A DNA stretch of 64,000 nt from Cycas panzhihuaensis (Eukaryota; Cycadophyta), in assembly GCA_023213395.1 (NCBI GenBank), contig CM041465.1, forward strand, positions 231,701,741 through 231,765,740, in the 5' to 3' direction. Shown here piece after piece: positions 1 through 11,353 of this stretch. The notes under the pieces were generated by a model. The model saw nothing but the letters and a program-made list of their open reading frames with translations. It was not told where the DNA came from and did no database searches. The position numbers and the translations under genes are program-made. Each line of letters starts with the position of its first letter. Position 1 is the stretch's first letter.

Positions 1-126
1 CTAAAGCCTACAGAAAGTGTTCCTGGCCACCGGTCATGCATCAGGTGTAAGGAAGGCAATGTGCTGCTGAAACCAGAGCCTGATTCCAATGAATGGTGTG
101 ATTTTTGTGTTCTATCCAACTTCTGA
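1..126 (+). CDS. 3' end of an unrecognised coding sequence, possible zinc-binding tail
   Basis: The frame is open from the first base of the window to a TGA at 124-126, giving 41 residues with no visible start. The tail contains CIRC, then about 18 residues later WCDFC, a CX2C...CX2C pattern that could bind zinc. I do not recognise the family and assign no function. Base composition is more balanced than in the decayed transposons to the right. The first identifiable transposon end is at 430, so this may be the last exon of a host gene whose downstream region received Copia A. Alternatively it is a chance open frame; 41 codons alone is weak evidence. Confidence 0.35.
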   Translation, partial: LKPTESVPGHRSCIRCKEGNVLLKPEPDSNEWCDFCVLSNF

Positions 127-429
127 AGATGTGGCTCCATTGTTTATGCCATATATGTGCTACTGTCAGAGAAACTTGTAATGTTCAAATTCATACTTGG
201 CGTCTTGTAGTGTTCAGATTCATGCCTGGTTTCTGGGTGGCTATTTGTGATTTTGTTGCTTGTGATTTTTTTATGTATGCTTGAATTGAATTCTGCAATG
301 GTGTGTCTATGTTTTGTTATATGCAGAGAGTTCATGACGCCTCTCTGCTGTTGGTTAATTCGTAATTTGGCGGCTGTTTCTGATCCTTGTGTAAACACAG
401 TCACCAGCTAACTTCAGTAAAGTTGATTT
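127..429. other. Non-coding flank, possibly 3' UTR
   Basis: This T-rich stretch lies between the open frame ending at 126 and the LTR starting at 430. No convincing coding frame is seen; the longest reading, on the minus strand, has no recognisable motif. The last five bases before the LTR, 425-429 (GATTT), should be one copy of the Copia A target-site duplication, but the partner copy was not found. Confidence 0.4.
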
Positions 430-800
430 TGTTGGAAACGAGAGATAAACTGGACTGAAATCAGCATGTAAAAATAGCACTAAGACAAACACAATTGCAT
501 AATGATTACAAGAAATAACCTTGCATTAGGATCACAATGAATACAATGGCTTAATCTATTGTCTATGTATCAATCAATCAATTGATTATCATCAATTGAT
601 GAGAGCAAGATCACTCCTCATATTAATGAGAGTGGGAGCAGAGAATAAAACTGTAAAGCAGGGATATATCTCAATACACATCATGCATGCTCTTGCATGT
701 GTGAGAGCAAAAATAGAAATACAACACAAGAGAACCTGCCTAATGCGGCATCAACCAACTTCAAGAAAGAATGAGAAGGAATTAGACATTATTTTCAACA
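430..800 (-). repeat. Copia A 3' LTR
   Basis: This 371-bp segment starts TGTTGG and ends TTCAACA, giving the usual TG...CA ends with a short inverted repeat. On the minus strand it is directly preceded by a purine run (complement of 801-808) that fits a polypurine tract, and by the RNase H end. A second copy was not found in the window. Confidence 0.72.
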
Positions 801-1088
801 CCCCTCATAATGTGTAATTCATTATCTCTCAAATATAAAAGCCTTCTAAACCTCTCAAACTTCTCACGTCTCAAAGTTTTAGTGAAAAAGTCAGCAAGTT
901 GGTCCTTAGTTGGACAATACACCAACTCAATTGCTCCGTTCTGCACTTGCTACCGAATAAAATGATGATGTGCTTCCACTTGCTTTGTTCTAGCATGGAA
1001 GATAGGATTCTTCAACAACTGGATTGCACCCTATTTGTCATAAAGCAGGAATGTAGGATCATCTTGTAGAAGTTCAAAGTGTCCAAGT
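801..1088 (-). pseudogene. Copia A RNase H, C-terminal part
   Basis: On the minus strand this encodes the end of a Copia polyprotein. Readable landmarks are NPIFHARTKQVEAHHHFI, then LVYCPTKDQLADFFTK, then LRREKFERFR close to the end. These match the conserved Copia RNase H tail (HARTKHIEVHHHFI...ADIFTKPL). Stops lie before GAIQLLK and after HHHFIR. The N-terminal part of the same domain is on the far side of Gypsy 1, at about 11824-11930, where SRKLATISLSYTKAKYK is readable. It directly borders the LTR at 430-800. Confidence 0.85.
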
Positions 1089-1555
1089 TGAAGTGACACT
1101 TGAGTGTCTGGCTGACTTCTATGCACTTGTTGTGGCTGACTCCTAACAGTTATTATGGGTGCATCTCTCCTTGTCCTGGCCAACTTCATTATGTCCCAGT
1201 TTGAGTGCCTATAAATAGGGATTTTTGAGGTCATTTTCAATCATCATTTGGTGAAGTGTTTCTTCTCATTTTTGGCCTTAAGGCAGCTGCAGATTTTCGG
1301 CCTTAGAGCTGCATTTCTAAGGAGGATCTCCGCCTCAAAGGGCCCGATGATTATTGAAGGTTATGTTGGTACTTGTTGAGCTTCTATTTGTACCTTTTGA
1401 CATCTTATTCAACACTTGTAATTGATTTATGTTTGGAGATAACATGTTTATCTTTGGTACTTTTTATATATGATATTGTCAGTTGTATCCTATTATCTAT
1501 GAAGTTTAGCTTTGGTCTATCCTACTTTTATCTTTTGGGTGAAAGAACCGTTACA
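1089..1555 (+). repeat. Gypsy 1 5' LTR
   Basis: A 467-bp repeat beginning TGAAGTGAC and ending CCGTTACA, matched along its length by 11354-11818. A TATAAATA box lies at 1210-1217. It is preceded by target duplication CAAGT and followed after two bases by the primer-binding site. Confidence 0.93.
1210..1217 (+). promoter_or_regulatory. TATA box in Gypsy 1 5' LTR
   Basis: TATAAATA followed by GGG, about 120 bp into the LTR. It is conserved in the 3' LTR at 11475-11482 although surrounding bases have diverged, which fits the core promoter for the genomic RNA. Confidence 0.5.
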
Positions 1556-1557
1556 AG

Positions 1558-1569
1558 TGGTATCGGAGC
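1558..1569 (+). other. Gypsy 1 primer-binding site
   Basis: TGGTATCGGAGC lies two bases after the LTR. It is one base from TGGTATCAGAGC, the complement of the 3' end of plant initiator methionine tRNA, the usual primer for plant Copia and many chromodomain Gypsy elements. Confidence 0.8.
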
Positions 1570-1665
1570 TTCATTTCAAAGTGGGATTTTAAGGAGATTT
1601 TTTTCAACCAGGGGCAAGAAAATTTTGACCCGCCCTCCCACTCTAGGAATTCTGAAAGGACCGAG

Positions 1666-2610
1666 ATGGAATTAAGATCTAAGAAGATCAGATCGTTAAG
1701 CAAAATGCCGAGATCTCAAGAATTTGAGGAACAAATAGCATAGACTATGATAGCAGTCATGCAAGAACTCATACAACAGATCAAGAACCTTAATGTGAGG
1801 TTAGAAAAACAACAAATAACCCAACGTAAGATAGAACAAAATTAGGATTCACATCAAGACACAGACCAAGGGAATTAGGAAGGTAGGTTTAAAGAAGGAT
1901 TTGTTTTTCAACGAAGGAACATAAGATCACAATCCCAACAAATACGAAGATCGCATTGGAAAAATTTGATCCAGAGAAGACATGGGACATAAGAGCATGG
2001 TTACTCTAAATGGAAACATACTTTGCAATAAACCAGACACCAGAGACGGAGATGGTTCCCATTGCCTCTCTGCATCTTTATGGACGAGCCTTAAATTGGT
2101 ATTATTGGTGGAAAAAGATGCAAGGATCACATCAACAAGAATGGAGAAACTTCTGAGCAACTATTATCAATCAATATGAAGACTCATGGGCCATGGATTA
2201 TTTTGCCCAATTGCCAAGACTATAGCAGACCGGATCTGTTCGAGAGTATACAAAACAATTCCAGATGTTACAGTGCATGATCACATCAAGCATCCCCTAG
2301 GAATGCCTTAGGGAGACATATATAAGCGGTCTTAAGGCACCCATAAGATTCTGCGTATTAGCGCAACAACATGGAGCATTAGAAGAAATCATAAACCATG
2401 CCAACCTATGTGCATAAAACAGAATTTGCATCACCACCTATCACGAATTGGAATAGGTCAGGAGTTAAGTCGAATACCCCTCTTGCAATCAAAAGTACGA
2501 CGAAAAATCCTATGCGAGAAAAACACATAAAGAAAGGCACCTGTTTCAAATGCGGAGGAAAATGGAACCGAGAGCACTAGTGCCCAGGAAAGAAGGTATT
2601 CATGCTAAAT
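1666..2610 (+). pseudogene. Gypsy 1 gag
   Basis: An ATG at 1666 opens a degraded frame. The N-terminal part (about 1740-1830) is rich in Gln, Glu and Lys and suggests a coiled coil. The middle holds capsid-like sequence with frameshifts. A zinc-knuckle remnant with TCFKCGG and a following His lies at about 2537-2590, just before protease; a stop replaces a residue inside the knuckle. Gag packages the RNA in the cytoplasmic particle. The equivalent part of Gypsy 2 is at 20641-21760. Several in-frame stops make it non-functional as written. Confidence 0.75.
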
Positions 2611-3637
2611 GACAAAGAATTAGAGATGCCAGAACAAACAGAAGAAGACGCAGTCCCAGATCAGGAAGACAACAATGAACAAATCAAAGCCGAGCTAGAT
2701 GAATTACTGGAAGTTGATATAGAGAATGTCCAGATTTCTCTGCAAGCCATAACAGGACAAAGTAGCACACCTCAGACACTACGATTTAAAGAGATGCTGA
2801 AAGAAGCCCCGATAGTAGTACTAGTGGATAGTGGGAGCGCTCACAACTTTATCAACAAACCAACAACCCATAAGCTAGGAATAAAGGTGGAGGCATTGAA
2901 AACCTTCCAAGTATCAATTGCTAACAAAAAAACAACGCCTTGTGGAGACTTTTGTAGAAACATCAACTTGAAAATCGATAAGTATCCTTTGAATTCCAAT
3001 ATGTTTGCGATGTAGATAAGGGACTCGATGTAGTTCTAGGGGGTACAACGGTTGCAATCCTTAGGGAATATAGTCACGAACTATATGACCAGGGTCATGT
3101 GCTTTTGAATAAACAACACAAAATATATATTACGTGGAATAAAAAATCCACCAACGCAACTAGTGTCGTCCCATAGAATGGAAAAAATCATGCGGAAAAA
3201 AGCACCCACATACATAGTCTCATGGCACAAGGTCGAAATCCAAGAAATACCAATAGAGATCCAACACATCTTGGATGACTATAAACAAGTATTCGAAGAA
3301 CGGAAGGGGTTACCTCGAGCAAGAGAAACGCAACACGCTATTGATTTAGTCCCAGGAGCTGCACTGGTGAACATAAGGCCATACAGGCACCTATACCACA
3401 TGAGGATGGAGATCAAAAACATAACAAGAGAATTACTCTCACAGGGCCACATTCAAAGTAGCATAAGTCCGTTTGCATCTCCAGTGGTAATCAACCCCAA
3501 GAAAGATGGAGTAGTCAAGGTGTGCATAAATTATAGAGGACTAAACAAGTTAACTATAAAGAATAGATATCCTATTCCCAGGATCGACGACTTGCAAGAC
3601 GAAATACATGGGGAAAAATTCTTCTCCAAGATTGACC
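2602..3637 (+). pseudogene. Gypsy 1 protease and first part of RT
   Basis: The frame from 2602 starts with an acidic linker and then carries the aspartic protease motif VLVDSGSAHNFI at about 2815-2850, followed by LGIKVEAL typical of the fold. After a stop at 3013-3015 the reading resumes. From about 3260 the RT N-terminus is clear: [46 protein letters not shown] and FFSKIDL. The reading ends at 3637, where Copia B is inserted exactly between the codons of KIDL and RSRYHQ. The rest of RT resumes at 8895. Gypsy 2 carries a related protease at 20138-20581. Confidence 0.88.
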
Positions 3638-3843
3638 TGTAAAAGGTAATGTTTTACCTTAGGTTATAATATTTAATGTAAGGGTCATGTACCACTTTCT
3701 CCTCCTTTCTTAAGTTGACAAGTGGCATCACATGGTTGAGCGGTTGCCATTTGTACCCACCTTGTACTTGTATATATATGTAACGAATCATCAATAAAGA
3801 AGATTGAGAGAGTGAATTTATTCCTTATCAAGGTTTTGTTACA
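3638..3843 (+). repeat. Copia B 5' LTR
   Basis: A 206-bp repeat running TGTAAAAGG...TTGTTACA. It holds a TATATATA box, a nearby AATAAA and, just inside the start, a short inverted repeat AAGGTAA-TGTT-TTACCTT. The 3' copy at 8684-8889 differs at six positions, including the last CA, which has become TA. Confidence 0.95.
3771..3798 (+). promoter_or_regulatory. TATA box and AATAAA in Copia B LTR
   Basis: TATATATA at 3771-3778 is followed after about 14 bases by AATAAA at 3793-3798. This arrangement would place the start of the transcript near the polyadenylation signal, giving a very short R region. Both signals are kept in the 3' LTR. Confidence 0.5.
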
Positions 3844-3855
3844 TGGTATCAGAGC
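3844..3855 (+). other. Copia B primer-binding site
   Basis: TGGTATCAGAGC directly follows the LTR and matches the initiator methionine tRNA complement exactly. Confidence 0.9.
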
Positions 3856-4535
3856 AGGCTCCTAGGTCCTCCTGCCTGTGAAGAAGCAAATCTGGGCTTC
3901 ATTAAAAGGAGAAGAAGAATCTAAGACAAAGCTTATTACAGACTCTGCTGTGTGAAGACAAAATTGTCCGGTAATTTGGAAGAAGAATCGTAAATGCAGT
4001 TTGTACGGTATGCGGACTTGTACGGATGTCAAAAATCGAAGTCATCAGAATTCAACGAAACTCACCCAGATCGAAGATCAGGCCTCCTCTATGTCTTTCT
4101 CTTTTGCGACGACATCATTCGGAGCCATTTTGACTCAGTTTCAGGCCGAAATATAGGCGCGCGGGTTTGGAGCCTTCTCTCAATGTTTTTTTAAACAATC
4201 TCGATCAAAATTCCTAGTACAAAGTACTTAAATCTTTTCTCATCCCAAGACGAAGAGTTTAAGTGATTGATTGCATGAATTTGAGTTGATTTTTCTGGAT
4301 TTTTCTCAAAAACGTCAAAACCCTTGAACGCGGGTTTACTCCTTTGTCTGGATTTTTCTGTCACATATGAAGTCTATTCAAGGAAATAAACATAGATTCA
4401 GACACCCATTTGAGAGTTCTTTCATTCAAGACCATTTTTGTCTCAATTCGTACAACTTCTATTCCATACGGAATTTCGCATGACAGTCGCATGAACATTT
4501 AAACCTCGTTTTTCTGTCTCCAATCGCTCTTAATA
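3856..4535 (+). other. Copia B untranslated leader
   Basis: About 680 bp lie between the PBS and the gag start with no convincing gene. The plus-strand reading at 3994-4194 has no recognisable motif. Long leaders of similar composition precede gag in Copia C and Copia G. Confidence 0.6.
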
Positions 4536-5280
4536 ATGTCCTCCTCTGCTAGATCGCTAAATGAAAGTGAGAAACTTATAGAAATGAATTTTAGTGTCTG
4601 GAAAATCAAAATTGAAGGGTTGTTAAGAGCAAAGCGAGCCTGGAAAATCACTATTGAAATTTGAAAAATAGCTCTTGATGCAACAGCCTTGACTAGTTGG
4701 GAGGAAAGAAATAATGTTGCTGTTTCAGTCCTTAAACTCTCAACTTCTGACTCATTATTAGTTTATGTGGATGGCCTAGAAGATGCAAATAAAATTTGGC
4801 AAGTTATGACTTCAATGTTTAGTAGAAAAAATGAAGCTAGAATTGTGGCATTAAGAGAAGAGCTCTATAAATTGAAAATGAGAGAGGGTCAAATTGTGTC
4901 AAATTTCTTAACCAAGTTAACTAGCATTAAAACTGCCCTTCTCACAGCGGGAGAGAAGTTAACGGACACAGAACTAATTCACCTGGTGCTTAATAAACTT
5001 CCAAAGTCTTTTGATAACATGGTAAATATGTTTGACAGGAGGAGGACATACAACCACAATGTTTTTTGATACTCGGACATGACATATGTATGCTTAAGAG
5101 CAAAGGAATCAAAGGTACGAAGAAGAGTCAGAAATTGAAGATGCACTCATTTCGAAACTTCAGTTAGGAGGCAGAGGAAGAGGACAATTCAATCCCAGAT
5201 CAAGAGGAAGAATGCCAGCAAGTCACAGGGGACGTTGGATGGAAGGAAAATACGAGGAAGAATGATCGAGAATCCACCTC
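4536..5280 (+). pseudogene. Copia B gag
   Basis: An ATG at 4536 starts a Copia gag (MSSSARSL..., then FSVWKIKIEGLLRAKRAW). A stop near 4663 interrupts it, and the reading resumes with LTSWEERNN. Family landmarks follow: DSLLVYVDGLEDANKIW, EARIVALREELYKLKM and HLVLNKLPKSFDNMV. These are the UBN2-like gag region shared with Copia C, F and G. A frameshift near 5065 separates the RG-rich segment (about 5165-5250) and a damaged zinc knuckle (CFKLRKTGHF) from the body. The closest relative here is Copia G gag at 56211-57101. Confidence 0.85.
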
Positions 5281-8200
5281 GAGATGCGGTATGTTTTAAG
5301 CTGCGGAAAACCGGTCACTTTTCAAGTAATCAGAGCTTTTGATGTTTGTTATCACGTGGCCAAACAGTCATTACCCCTATCGGTGCTACGAAGCGTGCAG
5401 AACTACAGAAAGGAAAACAACAGGTATTCAGAAATTATAGCAAAAAAAAAGACATACCAGAAGAAGAAATTGAAATTGCTTTTATTGCAACCCTAGCAGC
5501 CAATGCAAGCGTAACAGAGAACTGGTATATAGACTCGGGTGCCTCACATCATATGACAGGAGTCAAAGAATGGTTTGAAATCATCAAACCTTATGAATGC
5601 AACACATCTGTTGAGCTAGGAGATAATTTTCCCTTATACGTAAGGGGAATAGGACAAATCGCCATATACATCAACGGAAAAATTCAACGTATAGGCAATG
5701 CCTTTTTTGTAATTGGAATAAAAAAGAATCTCCTATTAGTTTCACAATTGAGTGATAAAAAATTAAGAACAATATTTGATGAACATGGATATTGTTATAT
5801 CCTTGATATGAAAAGAAATGGGACAGTTATAGCTAAAGGAGAAAAATGCAATAGGTTGTATAAACTCCTTTCAACTCCTGTAATGCCTGATAAAGGTCCC
5901 ACAAAAATGATTTTTGATGTAAAAGCTTTTGCTACAGATAACACTGATAATAGTGAAATTTGGCATTTGAAGTATGGTCATACCTCTCATGATAGGTTAG
6001 AAAGATTAAAAAAATATAACATGGTAAATGGTCTATTAGATATCTCGTTTAACCATTTTATATGTAAAAATTGTATGATGGGAAAACAACACAGAACTCT
6101 GTTTTCAAAGAGTACCTGGCACGCACAATGCAGATTGGAATTAATACGCACTGATCTATGTGGTCCATTTACGCCCATCTCGACAAATGGATCAAGGTAT
6201 TTCTTGACCTTCATTGATGATTTTTCCAGGAAAACTTGGGTGTACTTTCTATCTAGTAAATCAGAAACATTTGGATATTTTAAAGAATTTAAAGTTGCAA
6301 GTGAATTGGAAAGTGGTCAAAGGATCAAATATGTTCGTTCAGATAGAGGTGAAGAGTTCATGTCCAATGAATTCATTCATTTCTGCAAAATACATGGAAT
6401 TCAAAGACAGTTCACAACTCCTTATACACCTCAATCCAATGGAGTTTCAGAAAGAATGAACAGAACAATTGTAGAAATGGCTCGTTGCATGCTAAATAAT
6501 AGAGATTTAGCAAAGAAATATTGGGCGTGTCGTACATACAGCTGTATATTTGATCAACAGAAGCCCTACTTAGTCCTTAGACAATATAACTCTCGAAGAA
6601 GTATGGTCAGGACACAAACCTGATGTAAGCCATTTAAAAATATTTGGCTGCAAGGCTTATGTTTATATTCCAGATAAGAAAAGAGCCAAATTAGACAATA
6701 AAAGCATAGAATGCGTAATGGTTAGATATAGCAACCATTCAAAGGCCTACAGGTTCGTGGATCCAAAAATAGATAAGCTTTATGTCAATAGGGATGTAAT
6801 TTTTTATGAGAAAAAGGAAAATATTGATACAACAGTGCAGATCGATGAAGATCATTCGGATATATGTCCTGACCAATTGGAAGACAAGTCAGATATAACC
6901 TCAGAAAGAATTGAGACAGGAGAAGATTCTTCAAAAAATAAGATTCCAGATAAGCAACTAACCAGTAGTTGCAACCTCCAGTCAGATAGCATCTCTAATT
7001 CCATAGATGAAGAAAAATCGTTACAAGAATGCACCTCAAAAAGAGTACCAAGGTGGTATCTTAAAACTCTTGAAGAAACAAAAGGAGAGATATTTGAACA
7101 TCGAACAAGATCACAGAAACCTCAGGCATTGCTTTGTTCCATTGAACCAAACTCTTATAAAGAAGCCAGTAGCTCCCAAAATTGGAGAATTGCGATGGAT
7201 GCTGAAATTGAAGCCATACAAAAGAACAAGACATGGGACCTCATCCCAATTCCTGAAGATAAACCCATTGTAAACTACAAATGGGTATACAAGATAAAAG
7301 AGAAGCCAAATGGAGAAGTAGAAAAATACAAGGCCAGACTGGTAGTAAAAGGCTATACTCAAACAACAGGAATCGATTATGAAGAAACATTTTCACTAGT
7401 TGCAAAATTGAACACAGTAAGAACAGTGATTGCCCTTGTTGCTCAAAAAGGTTGGGAAATCTATCAAATGGACGTCAAAAGTGCGTTTTTGAATGGAGAC
7501 CTACAGAAAGAGGTGTATATGTATTAACCAGAAGGATACATAAAACCAGGACAAGAAAATATGGTTTGCAAATTAAAGAAGGCGCTGTATGGGCTTAAAC
7601 AAGCTCCAAGAGCCTGGTATGCTAAATTAGATTCATACCTAACAGAAAATGGCTTTCATCGATGCGAATCTGATCATAGTCTGTATGTAAAAGGTAATTC
7701 AGGATCAATCTCTATTGTTGTAGTATATGTGGACGACATGCTAATTACTGGAGATGACAAAAATTCAATAGCATTCATTAAAGATAAGTTTGAAAAGGTA
7801 TTTGAAATGACGGATTTAGGAATGCTGCATTATTGCCTTGGAATAGAAATTAAACAAAACAATTCTTCCATTATTCTCTCACAAACAAAGTATATAAAGA
7901 ACTTGCTGACCAAGTTTGGAATGGAAAATTGTAATATTGTCAGCACACCAATGGAAACAGGGGTTGTGTTGAATACAGAACATGATGCGACTTCACGATG
8001 CCACACACAATACAGACAACTAGATGGAAGCTTAATCTATCTCACAGCCACACAACCAGACATATCATATGTTGTAGGATTGATTTCCAGATTCATGGAA
8101 AATCCTAAAATCCCACATTGGAATGCTGCAAAAAGAATCTTGCATTACTTGAAAGGATCCATGAATCTTGGCATGAAACATGATAAAGAAAACAATACAC

Positions 8201-8664
8201 AATTAACAGGTCTCTGCGATTCAGACTGGGCTGGAGACAAAACAGATAGAAAGCCAACATTAGGGTATTACTTCTTCCTTGGAAAATCCTTGATCTCCTA
8301 GAGCAGTAAAAAACAGTCGACAGTTGCATTGTCCTCAACTGAAGCAAAATACAAGTCAGCAGTCAACGCCGCTTGTGAAGGAATATGGATTAGACAACTT
8401 CTGAAAGAACTAGGAGAAGAATAAACAATGTCTACTCGAATATTTTGTGACAATCAAAGCACCATAAAAATGATGAAGAATCCTGTATTACATGCCAGAA
8501 CAAAGCATATTGAGGTACATCATCATTTTATCGTGGAAAAAGGCATGAATAGAGAAATCAAACTTCAGCATTGTCCATCAGAAGATCAAATTGTTGATGT
8601 GCTCACTATACCTCTTGGAAAAGAGAAATTCAGTGTCTTCAGAAACCTACTGGGGTTAAGATAG
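5281..8664 (+). pseudogene. Copia B pol: protease, integrase, RT, RNase H
   Basis: Domain order is Copia type. Protease WYIDSGASHHMTG is at about 5523-5561. The integrase zinc region HLKYGHTSHDRL...CKNCMMGK is at about 5964-6082, and catalytic Asp, Asp and Glu are visible in RTDLCGP, VRSDRGEEF and PQSNGVSERMN. A frameshift near 6525 precedes KIFGCKAYVYIPDKK. RT follows: WVYKIKEKPNGEVEKYKARL (about 7280-7340), [13 protein letters not shown], a stop at 7525-7527, then [19 protein letters not shown] and the active site VVYVDDMLITGDD. RNase H starts with GLCDSDWAGDK and ends with ARTKHIEVHHHF, with stops at 8299-8301 and about 8422. Few lesions, so this is a young relic. Confidence 0.92.
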
Positions 8665-8683
8665 GTAAAACATTAAGAGGGGG

Positions 8684-8889
8684 TGTAAAAGGTAATGTTT
8701 TACCTTAGGTTATAATATTTAATGTAAGGGTCATGTACCACTTTCTCCTCCTTTTTTAAGTTGACAAGTGTCATCACATGGTTGAGCGGTTGCCATTTGT
8801 ACCCACCTTGTATTTGTATATATATGTAACGAATCATCAATAAAGAAGATTTAGAGAGTGAATTTATTCCTCATCAAGGTTTTGTTATA
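8684..8889 (+). repeat. Copia B 3' LTR and polypurine tract
   Basis: The second 206-bp LTR copy is preceded by the purine tract AAGAGGGGG at 8675-8683, the plus-strand primer site. It ends TTATA where the 5' copy ends TTACA, a transition at the terminal CA. Confidence 0.93.
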
Positions 8890-11335
8890 CGACCTCCGGT
8901 CAAGATACCATCAGATTCAGATAAAAGAAGAAGATATCCATAAGACAACCTTCAGAACTCACGAGGGACTATTCGAATTCAAAGTGATGCCTTTTGGACT
9001 AACCAATGGCCCAACAACATTCTAGGCCACCATGAACTCTACATTCAAGGAATTCTTAAGGAAATTTGTACTAATTTTTTTTTATGACATTTTTATTTAC
9101 AACAAACATGGAGCGAACATTTGGCGTACCTTAGATTAGTCCTAGAAATCCTAGCAAATAGATTATTTTTTGCGAACAAGAAAAAATACACTTTTGGCCA
9201 ACAAGAACTCGAATACCTCGATCATATAATTACTCTGGATGGAATCAAGGTTGACCCGAAGAAGGTCCAGGCGATAGTAGATTGGCTAGCACCAAAGAAT
9301 GTCACGGGGGTTCACAGTTTCCTAGGAGCAGTAGGATACCTCAAGAAATTCATAAAAGGATACGCCAACATAGCAGCCCCACTTACAGACCTAACCAAGA
9401 AACACTTTCGCATGGAATTCAACAGGCAACAATGCTTTTGAAGAACTAAAGGATGCAATGGTAAGAGCTACACTCTTAGCAATTCCAGATTTTTTTGAAC
9501 CATTTATCTTGGAATGCGATGCATCAGGGTTTGGCATAGGAGCCGTCTTATTACAAGACGAAAGGCCGATAGCATACAAAACTAGGAAACTGAACAACAG
9601 AGAAAAGTTACAGCCCATTTACGACAAGGAGATGCTAGCTATAATGCACGCGATCCACCAATGGAGATAATATTTGCTCGGAAGCCCATTTCAGGTACGA
9701 ATAGATCACGACAGTCTCAAGTACTTCTTAAGTCAAAAAACGTTGTCAAACGAACAACAAAAGTGGTTGAACAAACTACAATCATTTGATTTTACTATCG
9801 TATACAAAAAGGGCAAAGACAATGTCATGGCAAATGCCCTCTCAGAGATCCCAGAAGAATCTCACGAGCAGCTAGCATTACAAGCAATATCAATGGCTAC
9901 CCCGGCATGGCACGAGACACTAAGGAAGGAATACAATAACGATTCAAGATACAAGCAGTTTATAGATAAAACAAGTGAGGATAAAACTAGCTTGTATAAG
10001 ATACAATAGGGAATAATACTTAGGAAGGGAAAGATTTGCATTCTAAGAAAATCTGCGCTAAAAGACATAATATTACAGGAAGCTCACTCCACACCTATAG
10101 TAGGCCACACAAGGATCGACAAGACATATAGCAAGGTAAGAGCTTCTTTTTATTGGAAAGGACGAAAAACAGATGTTCAAAAGTTTATGGCAAAATGAGA
10201 TACCTGCCAGAGAAACAAGATTGAATGCATAAAAACGTCAGGGTTACTCTAGTCGTTGCCAATCTCGGAACAAAAATGGGATGAAATATCTATGGACTTC
10301 ATAATAGGATTACCTTGCTCGGAAGGGCAGGATGCAATTCTGGTCATAGTAGATTGCCTTACTAAATATGGCCACTTTAGAGGGTTGAAATCAATAGCTA
10401 AAGCTAGCAAAGTTGCAGAACTGTACATGAAGGAGATCCATCGTCTATATGGGTTTCCAAAGGCAATTGTAAGTGACCATGACCCAGAGTTTACTAGTAA
10501 ATTTTGGCAAGATCTCTTCAAAATTGCCAATACAAAACTCAAGATGAGCATAGCGTACTACCCACAAACAGATGGGCAAACAGAAATCGTTAATAGATGC
10601 TTAGAGGGATACTTGAGGAACTTCTGCTTAGACAAACAAAAACAATGGCATCGATGGTTGCACTTAGCAGAATGGTGGTACAACACCACCTACCATTTCC
10701 CAACAAAGATGACGCCTTTCCAGGCTTTATATGGATACCAACCACCATCATTATTAACCTGGAACAAACCATCACGGGTCCAGGCAGTTGAGGAATATCA
10801 GCAGCAAGTGGAGGAGACCATCAGCAAATTGAAAGATAATTTAGCAATGGCACAAAACAAGATGGAGCAACAGTTTGATCTAAAGCACTCTAAAAGACAA
10901 TTTGAAATAGGGGACTGGGTTTTTTTGCATCTTCAGCTGTACAAACAAACTTCCTTATAGAGAACAAGCAACCAAAAGCTCATGCCTAGGCATTTTGGTC
11001 CATAGGAAATCACCTCCAAAATTGGTGAAGTCGCATATCAGTTAAGGCTCCCAGAAAGCGCAAGGATTCATAATGTCTTTCATGTTTCCTGTCTAAAAAG
11101 GAAAGTAGGGGAAAAGATAGTACTACAGTCCAACATCTCTGAGCTAAACAAAGAGGGAAAAATGATGTTGGAGCTAGAAGGAATTTTGCAAACCCATACT
11201 AGATCACTCAGATGCAGACAAATCAAAGAACACTTGATCAAGTGGAAAAACCTGGATGATGAAGATGCCATGTGGGAGAAAGACGAATGGATAAAGCAAT
11301 TTCTGAACTTACTAGTGCTTTGAGGGCAAAGCATA
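8890..11335 (+). pseudogene. Gypsy 1 pol: rest of RT, RNase H, integrase, chromodomain
   Basis: RT resumes with [12 protein letters not shown] and [12 protein letters not shown]. At the active site the reading is FFYDI where the family has FFDDI, so the first catalytic Asp is lost (about 9077-9091). The RT tail is at 9121-9441. RNase H has ILECDASGFGIGAVL (about 9508) and FLSQKTLSNEQQKWLNKL. Integrase spans about 10080-10960 with Asp, Asp and Glu in MDFIIGLP, VSDHDPEF and GQTEIVNR. HNVFHVSCLKRK (about 11069) leads to a chromodomain at about 11165-11300 (LEGILQTHT, IKEHLIKWKN, AMWEKDEWI). In related elements that domain directs integration through modified histones. Several stops and frameshifts are present. 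Confidence 0.9.
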
Positions 11336-11341
11336 GTTTCA

Positions 11342-11353
11342 AGAGGGGGGACT
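11342..11353 (+). other. Gypsy 1 polypurine tract
   Basis: AGAGGGGGGACT immediately precedes the 3' LTR, the expected plus-strand primer position. Confidence 0.75.

Larger units (their letters stand above)
3638..8889 (+). mobile_element. Copia B, nearly complete Ty1/Copia element inside Gypsy 1 RT
   Basis: A 5252-bp element with 206-bp LTRs at 3638-3843 and 8684-8889. The target duplication is TGACC (3633-3637) versus CGACC (8890-8894), one mismatch. Between them are a perfect initiator-Met PBS, a leader, gag, protease, integrase, RT, RNase H and a PPT. By eye the LTRs differ at 6 of 206 positions (about 2.9 percent), so insertion was fairly recent compared with its host. A handful of stops and frameshifts block the polyprotein. 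It is closely related to Copia C, F and G in protein sequence and LTR ends. Confidence 0.95.

Noticed and set aside
1558-1575. tRNA gene fragments at the initiator-Met-like sites
   Set aside because: Only the 12-13 bases complementary to a tRNA 3' end are present, directly next to LTRs, so these are primer-binding sites.
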